Origin: Paenibacillus marchantiophytorum
GTDB lineage: Bacteria; Bacillota; Bacilli; Paenibacillales; NBRC-103111
Assembly: GCF_014640555.1 (NCBI RefSeq)
Contig: NZ_BMHE01000008.1
Location: 1 to 62,899, forward strand
Direction: 5' to 3'
DNA length: 62,899 nucleotides
Position numbers and translations under genes: made by a program. Below are positions 8,803-17,825 of this stretch, piece by piece; position 1 is the stretch's first letter; every line of letters begins with the position of its first letter. A model generated the notes under the pieces. It did no database searches and was not told the origin of the DNA. It worked only from the letters and a program-made list of their open reading frames with translations.

Positions 8803-10320
8803 TTAGCCCTTTTTGTATGATGAGGGTAACAGGCCGGTATGTGCCTTGAATTTGGTTACGAACTGTTCGGAATCTGAGTAACCGACACGATCAGCGACAT
8901 CGGCTATTTTCAGTTCTTCACGACGAAGTAATTTTTTGGCTTCGTCAATTCGTACGACATGTAAATATTCATTAAAGGTGAGGCCGACTTGTTTCTTGAA
9001 CCTCTGGCCAAAGTAGGCCGGATTCAGCCGAAAATGCTCTGCAACATGCTGGAGTTGCAGCTTTTCGCTGTAATGCGATTTGACGTAGTCTTCCGCTGCA
9101 GATATGACGGCATCTTGCCCTAAACCTTTCTTCAGGCCAATCCACTCTACAGCTTGCAGGAATTCCCGCATGACCTTGCGTTCCAAGAGGCCAATATCCA
9201 TTGGAACGGTGGGAGCAAACCAAGTGGGAGCCCACACTGGCTCACCGCTGGATTGGGTAATAGCCTTAAGAATTTCAAGCTTAATATTGCCTAAATAAGC
9301 TCTCACCCAAGATTCAGAGACAGACTGCCTCGAAAGCGCGACGAATAAGTGGTGCACGTGGGCTCGCACCGTTTCTGAACACCCGCTCCCTACGGCATCT
9401 AAGATGGATTTCGTCATTCCAACAAATGCAGGCAGCGTCTCAATTGACTGCTCTCCTTGATAGATGTAAATCCCTTCAGTTCCAGAAGGGAACTTGCACA
9501 TTTCGGCCATAAGTCCCTCACGAAATGCTTCTTTTAACGCAAGAGGTCCCTTGTGTTCGCCGCTTACTGAAAACGAGAGCGAACTGCCCCAGTTATTTCG
9601 GACACTAGCAACTAACTCTATAATGATTGCGGGAGAAAGATCAGGCTCCTCTGTTCCCGAGACTAGCAAGAATCCCTGACGTTCTTTGCCAACGCCAAAT
9701 GGAAACAATGTCGCTTGAGGAAGCTTGAACATATCCTCAATAACCTGCTTCAGATTCAATTGGACCTGAGCCTGAACGTCAGGTTCAAGTAAGATGCAGC
9801 GAATGCTGGAACTTTCATGAAGATTCAACAAGGCGTTCGCCTGATCAATCCATTTCTGCCCGATTTCTCCCTGCATAAGTTTTGAAATCGTTTCCAATCG
9901 TAAGCGTTCCAAGGCAGCACTTTCGTATTGCTTGTGAGTTTCACGCGCCTGAATCGTATTTGCGACCGCTTCCACTGCAGCTACAAGCTCCCCTTCATTG
10001 AAAGGTTTCATCAAATAATTAGCCACACCATGTCGCATAGCTCTTTTGGCGTATTCGAAATCTGCGTATCCACTCAAGATAATAAACTCCGCCTCAGGGT
10101 GTAGATTGGCAGCTAGTTCAATCAGTTCCAATCCATCTATGACAGGCATACGAACATCCGTCAGCACCAAATGAGGCCGTGTCGACGCCATCATGGCTAA
10201 TGCGTCTTCGCCATCCAACGCTTCCCCGCATACTTCAAAGCCTAACTTATGCCAATCAATCATTAACCGCAGTCCCTCTAGCATGTAGGGCTCGTCATCA
10301 GCAAACATGACCCTTAACAT
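8803..10320 (-). CDS. AraC-type response regulator (YesN family), proximal
   Basis: Receiver domain with phosphoacceptor D55 (VLTDVRMP, numbered from the ATG at 10320) and a C-terminal double AraC HTH (LQLQHVAEHFRLNPAYFG and ADVADRVGYSDSEQFV). GAGG lies 8 nt before the ATG at 10320; an in-frame GTG nine bases earlier has poorer spacing. It is the first gene of a three-gene regulator-kinase-regulator run. It is separated from the upstream importer genes by a terminator at 10386-10416 and has a TATAAT box at 10355-10360. Confidence 0.92.
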   Translation of the reverse strand: MLRVMFADDEPYMLEGLRLMIDWHKLGFEVCGEALDGEDALAMMASTRPHLVLTDVRMPVIDGLELIELAANLHPEAEFIILSGYADFEYAKRAMRHGVANYLMKPFNEGELVAAVEAVANTIQARETHKQYESAALERLRLETISKLMQGEIGQKWIDQANALLNLHESSSIRCILLEPDVQAQVQLNLKQVIEDMFKLPQATLFPFGVGKERQGFLLVSGTEEPDLSPAIIIELVASVRNNWGSSLSFSVSGEHKGPLALKEAFREGLMAEMCKFPSGTEGIYIYQGEQSIETLPAFVGMTKSILDAVGSGCSETVRAHVHHLFVALSRQSVSESWVRAYLGNIKLEILKAITQSSGEPVWAPTWFAPTVPMDIGLLERKVMREFLQAVEWIGLKKGLGQDAVISAAEDYVKSHYSEKLQLQHVAEHFRLNPAYFGQRFKKQVGLTFNEYLHVVRIDEAKKLLRREELKIADVADRVGYSDSEQFVTKFKAHTGLLPSSYKKG

Positions 10321-10354
10321 GGGAAACACCTCATTTCAGGGAGTCGATATGGCT

Positions 10355-10360
10355 ATTATA
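10355..10360 (-). promoter_or_regulatory. Candidate -10 box for the regulator-kinase-regulator run
   Basis: A perfect TATAAT on the minus strand lies 35 nt upstream of the start codon and just after the preceding terminator. No good TTGACA lies 16-18 nt upstream, so the promoter may need an activator or be weak. Confidence 0.4.
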
Positions 10361-10385
10361 AAGGATAGGTTGTGTTTAAATAAAG

Positions 10386-10416
10386 CAAAAACCGTCCCAG
10401 CTCCGAGCTGAAACGG
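10386..10416 (-). terminator. Rho-independent terminator of the LplA/LplB/YtcP-like operon
   Basis: On the minus strand an interrupted stem (CCGT, AGCTC / GAGCT, ACGG) is followed by TTTTTGCTTT. It lies between the last permease gene and the downstream regulator gene, so these are probably separate transcription units. Confidence 0.75.
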
Positions 10417-10448
10417 AAAATGATTATCATCATGGTTTATACTACGGC

Positions 10449-11360
10449 TTACTCTTTGACACTTCCAAGATTCATTCCGACGATGAAATACTTCTGTAGG
10501 AAAGGATATACGAATAGAATCGGAACCGCAGCTACAATCGTGATCGCCGCACGTATGGAAGCAGGCGTAACCATGGCCTTTGTTTGATTCGTGTTGGCCC
10601 CAGCCATCAAACCGGGATCATTGTTGCTGTTCATCGTAGATCCAAGCAGCTTCATCATTTCGTACTGAAGTGTACTCAGCTTCAATTCGGACGAAGCATA
10701 GAGGAACGTATCGAACCACGAATTCCAAGAGCCAACTGCAATAAACAGGGCGATGGTCGCTAGAACAGGCGTGCACAGCGGGAGAACAATTCGTACAAAT
10801 ATGGTAAAATCACCCGCGCCGTCTATCTTCGCAGATTCAACCAATCCCGATGGGAGGGTCCGAATATACGTCCGAATCACAATTAGATTAAACGCACTTA
10901 CCATCCCTGGGAACACATATACCCAAAAGTTGTTCAACAATCCCAAGCTTTTAATCAGAAAGTAATTAGGAATTAGCCCCGCATTAAAATACATCGTCAA
11001 CACGAATATTAAACCTATTATTTTACGGAAAATATATTGGGGCTGCGCCAGTGTGTAGGCAAGCATGGAGGTGAGAAACACACCTATTACGGTTGCTGTA
11101 ATTGTACGTGCTACAGAAATCCAAGCCGCATGATAGATCGTACCGGAAATGAAAATTGCCTTGTAGTTTTGCAATGACCAGGAACGCGGCCATAAATAAA
11201 CGCCCCCACGAAGCGCATCATTGCCTTCATTGAATGAAATCGTCAAGGTGTGAAGGAAAGGATAAAGCGTAACTACAGCAAGAACGAGCATGAAGATGCC
11301 GTTAATTGTATGGAACAGAATCGGCTCGATCCGAGTTCTGCGAACAGTCGTTGTTCCCAT
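10449..11360 (-). CDS. CUT1 carbohydrate ABC transporter permease (LplC/YtcP-like)
   Basis: Integral membrane protein with about six hydrophobic segments. The permease EAA-type loop is seen in LVESAKIDGAGDFTIF. The C-terminus is typical of the family (YPFLQKYFIVGMNLGSVKE). It pairs with the LplB-like permease upstream to form the membrane channel for the binding lipoprotein, importing an oligosaccharide, probably xylan-derived by analogy with JDR-2. Three ATGs in a row follow AAAGGAGAG; the third at 11360 has the best spacing (8 nt), although 11366 is possible. No ATPase gene is in the cluster, so an MsmX-type shared ATPase elsewhere is likely. Confidence 0.92.
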   Translation of the reverse strand: MGTTTVRRTRIEPILFHTINGIFMLVLAVVTLYPFLHTLTISFNEGNDALRGGVYLWPRSWSLQNYKAIFISGTIYHAAWISVARTITATVIGVFLTSMLAYTLAQPQYIFRKIIGLIFVLTMYFNAGLIPNYFLIKSLGLLNNFWVYVFPGMVSAFNLIVIRTYIRTLPSGLVESAKIDGAGDFTIFVRIVLPLCTPVLATIALFIAVGSWNSWFDTFLYASSELKLSTLQYEMMKLLGSTMNSNNDPGLMAGANTNQTKAMVTPASIRAAITIVAAVPILFVYPFLQKYFIVGMNLGSVKE

Positions 11361-11373
11361 CATCATCTCTCCT

Positions 11374-12348
11374 TTATATCAACCGCTCTTCACCAAGACG
11401 CTTGGCGGTAGAATTTGCAATCAGAATAAGGATTATACTAACAACTGTTTTGAAAATACCTGCCGCAGTTGCCAGTGAATAATTTCCTAGAGAAATTCCG
11501 TACTTTAGAACGAAAATATCAATCGTTTGTGACCAGTCGACGATCAACCCGTTGCCGAGCAGGTATTGAATCTCAAAGCCTGCATCTAGGATGTGCCCAA
11601 CGTTCATAATTAATAGAATAATAAAAGTGGACTTGATCCCAGGCAGTGTGACATGCAGGATCTTCTGGTAACGGTTGGCACCGTCGATTCCGGCAGACTC
11701 ATACAGTGATGGATCAATCGAGGTGATGGCTGCAAGGTAAATGATCGTATTCCACCCTACTTCTTTCCATACATTAGACAAGCCCACAATCCCCCAAAAA
11801 TACTTCCCCTCGCTAAGCCACATGATAGGTTCTGTGATGATATGCATCTTCAACAGCAACTGATTAACGATTCCATCATCAACGGATAGTGAAGTCGCTA
11901 CAATACCCGCAGCAATAATCCACGACAGAAAGTGAGGTAGATACGATATCGTTTGGATAGAACGCTTCCAAAAACGAACTTTGATCTCATTCAGCAAAAG
12001 AGCTAACAGTATGGCTGTTGCAAAGCCTAGAACCAAATTAATTACACTCATAGCAAGCGTGTTGCGAAGCACCGTCAAGAACGTGTCATCTTGAAATAGA
12101 AATTTAAAATGCTTCAGCCCCACCCACTGCTGTTTGGAAAATTTCAAAGCCGGGCGATAATTCTGGAACGCCATCAGCCATCCCCATATCGGCACATAAT
12201 TGAAGATCAGAATATAAATCACGATGGGAAACGACATCAGAATCAACTGTTTCTGGTTTTTCATCGTTTTCCAACTGAAACCGACGCCGATTTCCGGATC
12301 AATTCTTTGCTTTTTCTTTGCTTTTTTAGACAGTATGGTCTCGGCCAT
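11374..12348 (-). CDS. CUT1 carbohydrate ABC transporter permease (LplB-like)
   Basis: Inner-membrane permease of about 324 residues. A basic N-terminal tail (KKAKKKQR) is followed by six predicted membrane segments. The EAA-type loop is LYESAGIDGANRYQKI. It is the partner of the YtcP-like permease 13 bp downstream and lies 71 bp after the binding-protein gene. AAGGAGG is 8 nt from the ATG at 12348 but only 2 nt from the one at 12354, so 12348 is preferred. Confidence 0.92.
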   Translation of the reverse strand: MAETILSKKAKKKQRIDPEIGVGFSWKTMKNQKQLILMSFPIVIYILIFNYVPIWGWLMAFQNYRPALKFSKQQWVGLKHFKFLFQDDTFLTVLRNTLAMSVINLVLGFATAILLALLLNEIKVRFWKRSIQTISYLPHFLSWIIAAGIVATSLSVDDGIVNQLLLKMHIITEPIMWLSEGKYFWGIVGLSNVWKEVGWNTIIYLAAITSIDPSLYESAGIDGANRYQKILHVTLPGIKSTFIILLIMNVGHILDAGFEIQYLLGNGLIVDWSQTIDIFVLKYGISLGNYSLATAAGIFKTVVSIILILIANSTAKRLGEERLI

Positions 12349-12371
12349 CGACATTTCCTCCTTGGAAGTAC

Positions 12372-12399
12372 AGCGGAGAAGACCTAAATCTTCCCCGCT
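12372..12399 (-). terminator. Hairpin between the binding-protein and permease genes
   Basis: AGCGG-GAAGA pairs with TCTTC-CCGCT, with one mismatch. It lies inside the operon after the solute-binding protein stop codon and has no strong T-tract. It would suit partial termination or 3' protection that keeps binding-protein mRNA in excess. Similar hairpins occur at the same place in the other two importer operons of this window. Confidence 0.5.
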
Positions 12400-12419
12400 C
12401 TACGACACATTCTATCCTT

Positions 12420-14096
12420 TTATTTACTGCTCCAGTTCTGAATACGCCAATTGATTTGATCATTGATACGATCTTCATAAACTTTGAAATTACTTTTAGA
12501 AATCTGATCCACATACTCTTTCCATACACCTTCAAAGTCGTCTTGTTTGGCCATAATGGCTTTCGGCAAATATTTGACGGCAAGGTCATTCAGCTTCGTA
12601 TTGGCCACTTTGGCTGGTGATCCATCCATCAGGTCAATGCTCCACGCTGGATAATAGACAGGATTCTCTGCTGGTGTTTTGAAGAACTCTGCCCATGTCT
12701 TATGGTTGTAAGCTTTCAATACTTCTTGATCCTGCGGCTTCAAGCTATCGTAGAATTCCTGTGGCTGTGTTCCTGGATCGGTTGCATTCCCGTCACTATA
12801 TGTCCCTTGCATCTTAGGTGAATTAGCGAAGAACGCTTCTGCTTTATTAGCAAGTTTCCAAGTATTATCATCCGCTTTGCTGCGCTGTTCAGGGGTGCGA
12901 GCGAACTTGCCATCCTTCACCAAATAGTCTTCGCCTTGAATACCCCATTGGAGTGTCTTCTGCCAATCTTCGGTCATTAGTGAGTCGAGGAATTTGATGA
13001 TTTGAACCGGATCCTTGGCTTTCGTCGAAATCCCGTATCCACGGTTGATGTTCAAGACTGGACGGTCACGATAGTACTCTTTGGCGCCTGGGTATAAGAG
13101 CGGGAACCCCACGTAGGTACTGCCTATTTTGTTTTGTGAAATCAGCGAGCGTTCACCATCACCGAAATTCCAGTGTTGGTCAAACATCCCAATGACACGA
13201 CCGCTAGCAATTTTCGCCAAGTATTGATCGTAGTTCTGCACGAGAGCTTCCCTATCCATCAGGCCTTGCGCATTGATCTCATTCAGCTTCTTGTAGTATG
13301 TCTTGGCGATGTCCTTATCCGCAAAGATTTGCGCTTTCCCGTTCTCGACGATAACTCCGCCGTCATTTGGGTGACCAGCTAAATGCTCAGGTGGATTAAG
13401 CAGCGGGAAGTTTCTCCAGTCGAAGTTTAACGTCTCGAACCCAATCATATCCGGATGTTTCGCTTTGTATTTAGCAATGATATCGAAATACTCATCCAAC
13501 GTTTTAGGTGTTGGATACCCCATTTCCTTCAGGACATCCTTTTGGAGATAAAAGCCTGGGCCTTCATAAGCCGTTTCGTTGAATTGACCACTAAACACGT
13601 TGTAGTTTGGAAGCGCAAAAATGTGACCGCTAGCAGGATCCTTCATCTGATTCCACACACTTGCGTAGTGCTTCTTCAAATTCGGTGCGTACTTTTCAAT
13701 TAAATCCTCGAGAGGTACAAAAGCACCGGCCGCAATTAGCTTATCGTTCCCTGTCATTATATCCGCATAATCGCCTCCGGCAATCATAACGCCCAGCTTC
13801 TGCTGCAGGTCACCGACCAAGAACTCCATTTTAAGGCTAACACCTGTCTTATCTTTAATCATCTTGTATATCTTGTTGTCAGGAGTCGGCTGTTGATACG
13901 GACTGTCAATGAATAAGGACAAAGTGACTGGTTTAACTGCATTGCTCTGCGTTGCCGCAGGCGTTGTCTGGCTACCGCTTGGCGAAGAGGTGCTGCTTGC
14001 CGCATCCTTCGAGTCGCTGCAGCCTGTCAGTGCTAATCCTAGAGCTAGAACAGGTACCATTGCTACTAAAACAGGTCGTTTTATTTTCTTAACCAT
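12420..14096 (-). CDS. Extracellular solute-binding lipoprotein (LplA/YtcQ-like)
   Basis: Sugar-binding component of the importer whose permeases follow. A lipoprotein signal has lipobox LTGC with the acceptor Cys26, then a low-complexity Ser/Thr/Ala spacer. The mature part, about 530 residues, has the length and motifs of large LplA-type oligosaccharide binders. Its role is to capture an oligosaccharide outside the membrane; an aldouronate or xylooligosaccharide is a guess from the neighbouring GH10 genes. GGGAGG lies 9 nt before the ATG. The promoter upstream carries a cre-like box overlapping the -35 region. Confidence 0.93.
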   Translation of the reverse strand: MVKKIKRPVLVAMVPVLALGLALTGCSDSKDAASSTSSPSGSQTTPAATQSNAVKPVTLSLFIDSPYQQPTPDNKIYKMIKDKTGVSLKMEFLVGDLQQKLGVMIAGGDYADIMTGNDKLIAAGAFVPLEDLIEKYAPNLKKHYASVWNQMKDPASGHIFALPNYNVFSGQFNETAYEGPGFYLQKDVLKEMGYPTPKTLDEYFDIIAKYKAKHPDMIGFETLNFDWRNFPLLNPPEHLAGHPNDGGVIVENGKAQIFADKDIAKTYYKKLNEINAQGLMDREALVQNYDQYLAKIASGRVIGMFDQHWNFGDGERSLISQNKIGSTYVGFPLLYPGAKEYYRDRPVLNINRGYGISTKAKDPVQIIKFLDSLMTEDWQKTLQWGIQGEDYLVKDGKFARTPEQRSKADDNTWKLANKAEAFFANSPKMQGTYSDGNATDPGTQPQEFYDSLKPQDQEVLKAYNHKTWAEFFKTPAENPVYYPAWSIDLMDGSPAKVANTKLNDLAVKYLPKAIMAKQDDFEGVWKEYVDQISKSNFKVYEDRINDQINWRIQNWSSK

Positions 14097-14171
14097 TTTT
14101 CTAATCCTCCCTTATTGTCTCCATGATAATACATATTTGTATAGGTTAATCATTTGTTGCTTACACTATTT

Positions 14172-14177
14172 ATTATA
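14172..14177 (-). promoter_or_regulatory. Candidate -10 box for the LplA-like operon
   Basis: A perfect TATAAT on the minus strand has TTGTAA 16 nt upstream as a plausible -35. The cre match at 14185-14199 covers that -35, so CcpA binding would block RNA polymerase. Confidence 0.55.
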
Positions 14178-14184
14178 CGCATCA

Positions 14185-14199
14185 AGAATGCGCTTACAA
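14185..14199 (-). promoter_or_regulatory. Candidate cre (CcpA) site over the LplA-operon -35
   Basis: Minus-strand TTGTAAGCGCATTCT fits WTGNAANCGNWNNCW at every position and overlaps the likely -35. The rest of the 305-bp gap (14097-14401) holds a weaker cre match and a 7-bp inverted repeat, TGCAATT/AATTGCA, at about 14340-14360. I see no gene in it. Confidence 0.6.
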
Positions 14200-14330
14200 T
14201 TCACAAAATATAGGTATTACCCCTACGAATTACAGTCACTTCCCCACTCCCCTCAGCAGTGTTCAGGTAATAGCATAAACGCCAATTAGTGCCTTAACTC
14301 CCTTCACTAGGCACAATTGCTGCACACATT

Positions 14331-14345
14331 TAAAAACGTTTGCAA
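14331..14345. promoter_or_regulatory. Weaker cre-like box
   Basis: TAAAAACGTTTGCAA matches the cre consensus with one mismatch on either strand. It lies far upstream of the LplA-like promoter and just after the AraC gene stop, so its role is uncertain. Confidence 0.3.
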
Positions 14346-14401
14346 TTTTTTAACAATTGCATGCCAAACCCCTTCTATTTCATTGCTTAGTAGTTCCGGT
14401 G

Positions 14402-15241
14402 TCACTTAAAATATAGCAACCGATTAGCGTATGCATTGCGGTAATCGGTTGGTGTAAGGCCTGTGATTTTCTTAAAGCTATGCGTAAATTGTTGACTTTC
14501 CGAGTAACCCAAATGGTAAGATATTTCCTTTATACTTTGATTCGTATCCACCAATAGCGTTTTTGCGGCATCCATCTTCTCTTGCAACATAAATTGCTTA
14601 ATGGAGATTCCCGCAATCTCTGAGAACAAAAAAGATAAATGCTTGGCATTATAGCCGAAATGCTCGGCTAGCTGGTTCACTTTCATATTCTCATTCCGGT
14701 TCCACTTTATATAATCCACGATGTCGTTATACAGCTGCTGCTTGCGATTCTTCCCAGATTGGTGGGCAAGAAACAACTGATTAACCAATTCACATAGAAT
14801 ACTTGTCGTCAAATAATTGTTCAGCGTTTGTTCCCTGTAGCTGCGGATGGAATCCTGAAGCTGCTTCATCATCACAATCAGCTTATCGGGATTTCGAAGT
14901 GTCCCCTTTTGAGGAATCGTTAATACGGAGGGCTCGTACACCGAGTCGCTATGTAACGTCTCATAGCCTTCTTGAACATTGAAATGAAGCCAGTAGAAGC
15001 TGCAGTCCGATTCTTGATAACCGTGTTGCACGGCTTGTGGCGGCATGAGCAGGAAGTCTCCTTCATTCAGGACATACCGTTCCTTGTCCATCTCTATATA
15101 TAACGTGCCACTGGTTTGAATAAAAAGTTCGAATTCCGACAATACACGGTACATATGCTTCCACTCTGAAGAGGGAGCAACGAATTTGCCGGTCATAACG
15201 AGACATACGGGTGTATCAACACGGAAGCTGTAGCAGGTCAT
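14402..15241 (-). CDS. AraC-family transcriptional regulator with cupin-type sensor domain
   Basis: One-component regulator of 279 residues. An N-terminal cupin-like ligand-binding domain (YVLNEGDFLLMPPQAVQHGY) is followed by two C-terminal AraC helix-turn-helix motifs (MKVNQLAEHFGYNAKHLSF and IKEISYHLGYSESQQFTHSF). It lacks a receiver domain. It is divergent from the GH127 gene across 165 bp, so it probably controls that gene and itself. It could also act on the LplA-like operon downstream. AAAGGA lies 9 nt before the ATG. The likely inducer is an arabinose-containing sugar, inferred from the neighbour. Confidence 0.9.
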   Translation of the reverse strand: MTCYSFRVDTPVCLVMTGKFVAPSSEWKHMYRVLSEFELFIQTSGTLYIEMDKERYVLNEGDFLLMPPQAVQHGYQESDCSFYWLHFNVQEGYETLHSDSVYEPSVLTIPQKGTLRNPDKLIVMMKQLQDSIRSYREQTLNNYLTTSILCELVNQLFLAHQSGKNRKQQLYNDIVDYIKWNRNENMKVNQLAEHFGYNAKHLSFLFSEIAGISIKQFMLQEKMDAAKTLLVDTNQSIKEISYHLGYSESQQFTHSFKKITGLTPTDYRNAYANRLLYFK

Positions 15242-15320
15242 AAGCCTTCATCCTTTCTCACTAGTAATCTTAGAATAAAATAAGCAAAAGTTAAAGGATG
15301 GGTAAAAAACAACTTCCCTT

Positions 15321-15350
15321 TTGACACTTAATCAAACCTTATGCTATTTA
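15321..15350 (+). promoter_or_regulatory. Candidate promoter for the GH127 gene
   Basis: A perfect TTGACA at 15321-15326 is followed 18 nt later by TATTTA, a weak -10. A good -35 with a poor -10 is compatible with regulated expression from the AraC/GH127 divergent region. Confidence 0.35.
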
Positions 15351-15406
15351 CGTCCATAGCGTACTAGTATTACGCTATTACTACAAGAGCGAGAGGATGA
15401 TGGTTA

Positions 15407-17674
15407 ATGAAAGCACTCACCAACCCTACCACTTTAAGGCATTTCGGGCTTAATCAAGTCCAATTATCGGATGATATTCTTACTCATGCATTTAAGCAAG
15501 AATGGAACTATTTGACCAGCTACGAAGCCGACCGCCTTCTTGCCAGCTTTCGTGAAACAAAGGGCTTGCAGCCGAAAGCAGAAAAATACCCGGGGTGGGA
15601 GAACACTGAAATCCGGGGCCATACATTAGGCCACTATTTGACTGCTATCTCACAAGCTTATTCGCAAAAGAAAGATAAGGATATGCTCGCAAGAATCGAA
15701 TACCTTGTTGCAGAATTAGCCCAATGCCAACAGGAAAGCGGCTATCTATCCGCTTTCCCCGAAACGTTATTTGACAATGTAGAGAATCGCAAACCCGCTT
15801 GGGTGCCCTGGTATACCCTGCACAAAATTATTGCAGGCCTGATTGCCGTCTATCATGCTACAAAGCTGCAGCAAGCATTTCATGTCGTGAACCGTCTGGG
15901 CGATTGGGTGGCGAACCGGGCCCTCGCATGGACAGCCGAAGTTCAAACTACCGTGCTGGCTGTGGAATATGGCGGCATGAACGATTGCCTGTACGATCTT
16001 TACAATCTGACAGGAAACAACCGGCATCTTGAGGCCGCCCACCGGTTCGATGAGATCAGCCTGTTCGATGCGCTTCGGGAGGGAAGAGATGTACTGAAGG
16101 GCAAACATGCCAACACGATGATTCCGAAGTTTATCGGAGCATTGAACCGGTATTTGACACTTGGGGAAAGCGAACGCAGCTACTTTGAAGCGGCCGTTAA
16201 CTTCTGGGATACCGTTGTGTACCACCACAGCTATATCACGGGCGGAAACAGTGAGTGCGAGCATTTCGGCGAACCTGATGAGCTGGACAGCAAACGTTCC
16301 GATGTTACCTGCGAGACATGCAATAGCTATAATATGTTGAAACTGACCAAAGAGCTGTTCAAACTTACGCAAGATATCAAATACGCTGATTTTTACGAGC
16401 GAACTTATCTGAACGCCATCTTATCATCCCAAAATCCGGACACTGGCATGACGATGTATTTTCAGCCCATGGCAACCGGATATTTCAAACTCTACAGCTC
16501 CCCGTTTGAACATTTCTGGTGCTGCACCGGTACCGGTATGGAAAGTTTCACCAAACTAAATGATAGTATTTATTTCTATGCCGATAACCAGCTATATGTT
16601 AATCAGTTCGTAAGCTCGAAACTGCTTTGGCAAGAGCAACATGTGACGATTACGCAGTCCACCTCACTCCCTCAAACCGATAGGGTTCATCTAACAGTCG
16701 AAACGATGGAGCCAAAGCAGCTTGCCTTGCACATTCGTATCCCTTATTGGGCGGCAGAAGCGATTGAAATGACAGTTAACGGAGAAGGTGTTTCACCTAT
16801 TGTCGAGCGGGGTTATGCGATTATCAACCGGATTTGGCAGGATGGCGATACAATTGGGCTGCGAATTCCGATGAAGGTTGCCTATTCCCGCCTGCCTGAT
16901 TCACCTCATGTCATTGGGCTCCAATATGGCCCGGTTGTTCTAAGCGCAGCACTTGGCACCGAAGATATGGTCGAATCGAAAACCGGTATTATCGTCAGCG
17001 TTGCGACCAGGCGAATGATCCTCAAAGATTATATCGTCCCGCAAGGCATGCGTGTCGAGGAATGGCTTGGCCGTTTCGATGAGCATGTGATTCGTCTAGG
17101 CGAAGATTTGGCGTTTGCTCTTAAGCATACAGACGAAGATGAGCGGCTTGTCTTTACACCTCACTACAAGCAGCATCGTGAAAGATACGGCATTTACTGG
17201 AGCCTACTGGACCTAGGGTCTGAAGAGCTCAAGAGGCATGTGGAGAAAGAGGAACGGGAACGGAACATGAGAGAGGCTACCCTTGATGCGATACAAATCG
17301 GAAATGACCAATACGAATTAGAGCATCAGGTAAAGGGAGAACGAACATACGGCGGTACGTGGGAAGGATTGAACGGAAGAATGGTTGCAGCCGGTGGATG
17401 GTTCAGCTATCAGATGAAGGTTCAGCCAGGAGCTGAGTTAGCCGTGACCTTTAACCAACTTCACACGAATAGAAGCTGTGACATCTTTATTGACGGAGAG
17501 CTATTAGCCACCGAGATGTTCACGAAAGAATGGAAGCGGATGTTCTACGAGCGAATCTTCGTCCTTCCTGATTCATTAACTGCAGGTAAGGAAGCCGTAA
17601 CCATCAAGTTCATGCCGCGCGAAATGGAGAATGGCATCTATGGCGTTCTTCGTACGCTTAAACGTACGACTTAA
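15407..17674 (+). CDS. GH127 beta-L-arabinofuranosidase (DUF1680 family)
   Basis: Removes beta-linked L-arabinofuranose, as HypBA1 of Bifidobacterium does on hydroxyproline-linked arabinooligosaccharides. All HypBA1-type active-site features can be placed: acid/base E289 in HFGE, zinc ligands E303 and C305 in CETCNSYN, and C372-C373 in FWCCTGTG, the first being the nucleophilic cysteine by homology. There is no signal peptide, so it acts in the cytoplasm. A C-terminal beta-rich region (about 580-755) follows the barrel. GAGAGG lies 10 nt before the ATG, and a strong terminator follows. The actual substrate in this organism is unknown. Confidence 0.93.
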   Translation: MKALTNPTTLRHFGLNQVQLSDDILTHAFKQEWNYLTSYEADRLLASFRETKGLQPKAEKYPGWENTEIRGHTLGHYLTAISQAYSQKKDKDMLARIEYLVAELAQCQQESGYLSAFPETLFDNVENRKPAWVPWYTLHKIIAGLIAVYHATKLQQAFHVVNRLGDWVANRALAWTAEVQTTVLAVEYGGMNDCLYDLYNLTGNNRHLEAAHRFDEISLFDALREGRDVLKGKHANTMIPKFIGALNRYLTLGESERSYFEAAVNFWDTVVYHHSYITGGNSECEHFGEPDELDSKRSDVTCETCNSYNMLKLTKELFKLTQDIKYADFYERTYLNAILSSQNPDTGMTMYFQPMATGYFKLYSSPFEHFWCCTGTGMESFTKLNDSIYFYADNQLYVNQFVSSKLLWQEQHVTITQSTSLPQTDRVHLTVETMEPKQLALHIRIPYWAAEAIEMTVNGEGVSPIVERGYAIINRIWQDGDTIGLRIPMKVAYSRLPDSPHVIGLQYGPVVLSAALGTEDMVESKTGIIVSVATRRMILKDYIVPQGMRVEEWLGRFDEHVIRLGEDLAFALKHTDEDERLVFTPHYKQHRERYGIYWSLLDLGSEELKRHVEKEERERNMREATLDAIQIGNDQYELEHQVKGERTYGGTWEGLNGRMVAAGGWFSYQMKVQPGAELAVTFNQLHTNRSCDIFIDGELLATEMFTKEWKRMFYERIFVLPDSLTAGKEAVTIKFMPREMENGIYGVLRTLKRTT

Positions 17675-17684
17675 GAAAACGCTG

Positions 17685-17727
17685 AAAAAGTCATCATTGC
17701 AGTTTTATTTGCAAAGATGACTTTTTT
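17685..17727. terminator. Bidirectional rho-independent terminator after GH127
   Basis: AAAAAGTCATC pairs with GATGACTTTTT, giving a stem with A- and T-tracts on both sides. It would end the plus-strand GH127 transcript and could end the minus-strand unit carrying the small gene downstream. Confidence 0.9.
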
Positions 17728-17825
17728 GTGAATAACTTCTCTCTTGATCGATCAAATCATTGCAGCAGTTTTTCTTATGATTTTCCTAAGCATCCTGTAA
17801 CTGTGAGGCACAATTCGAGTCAGCA

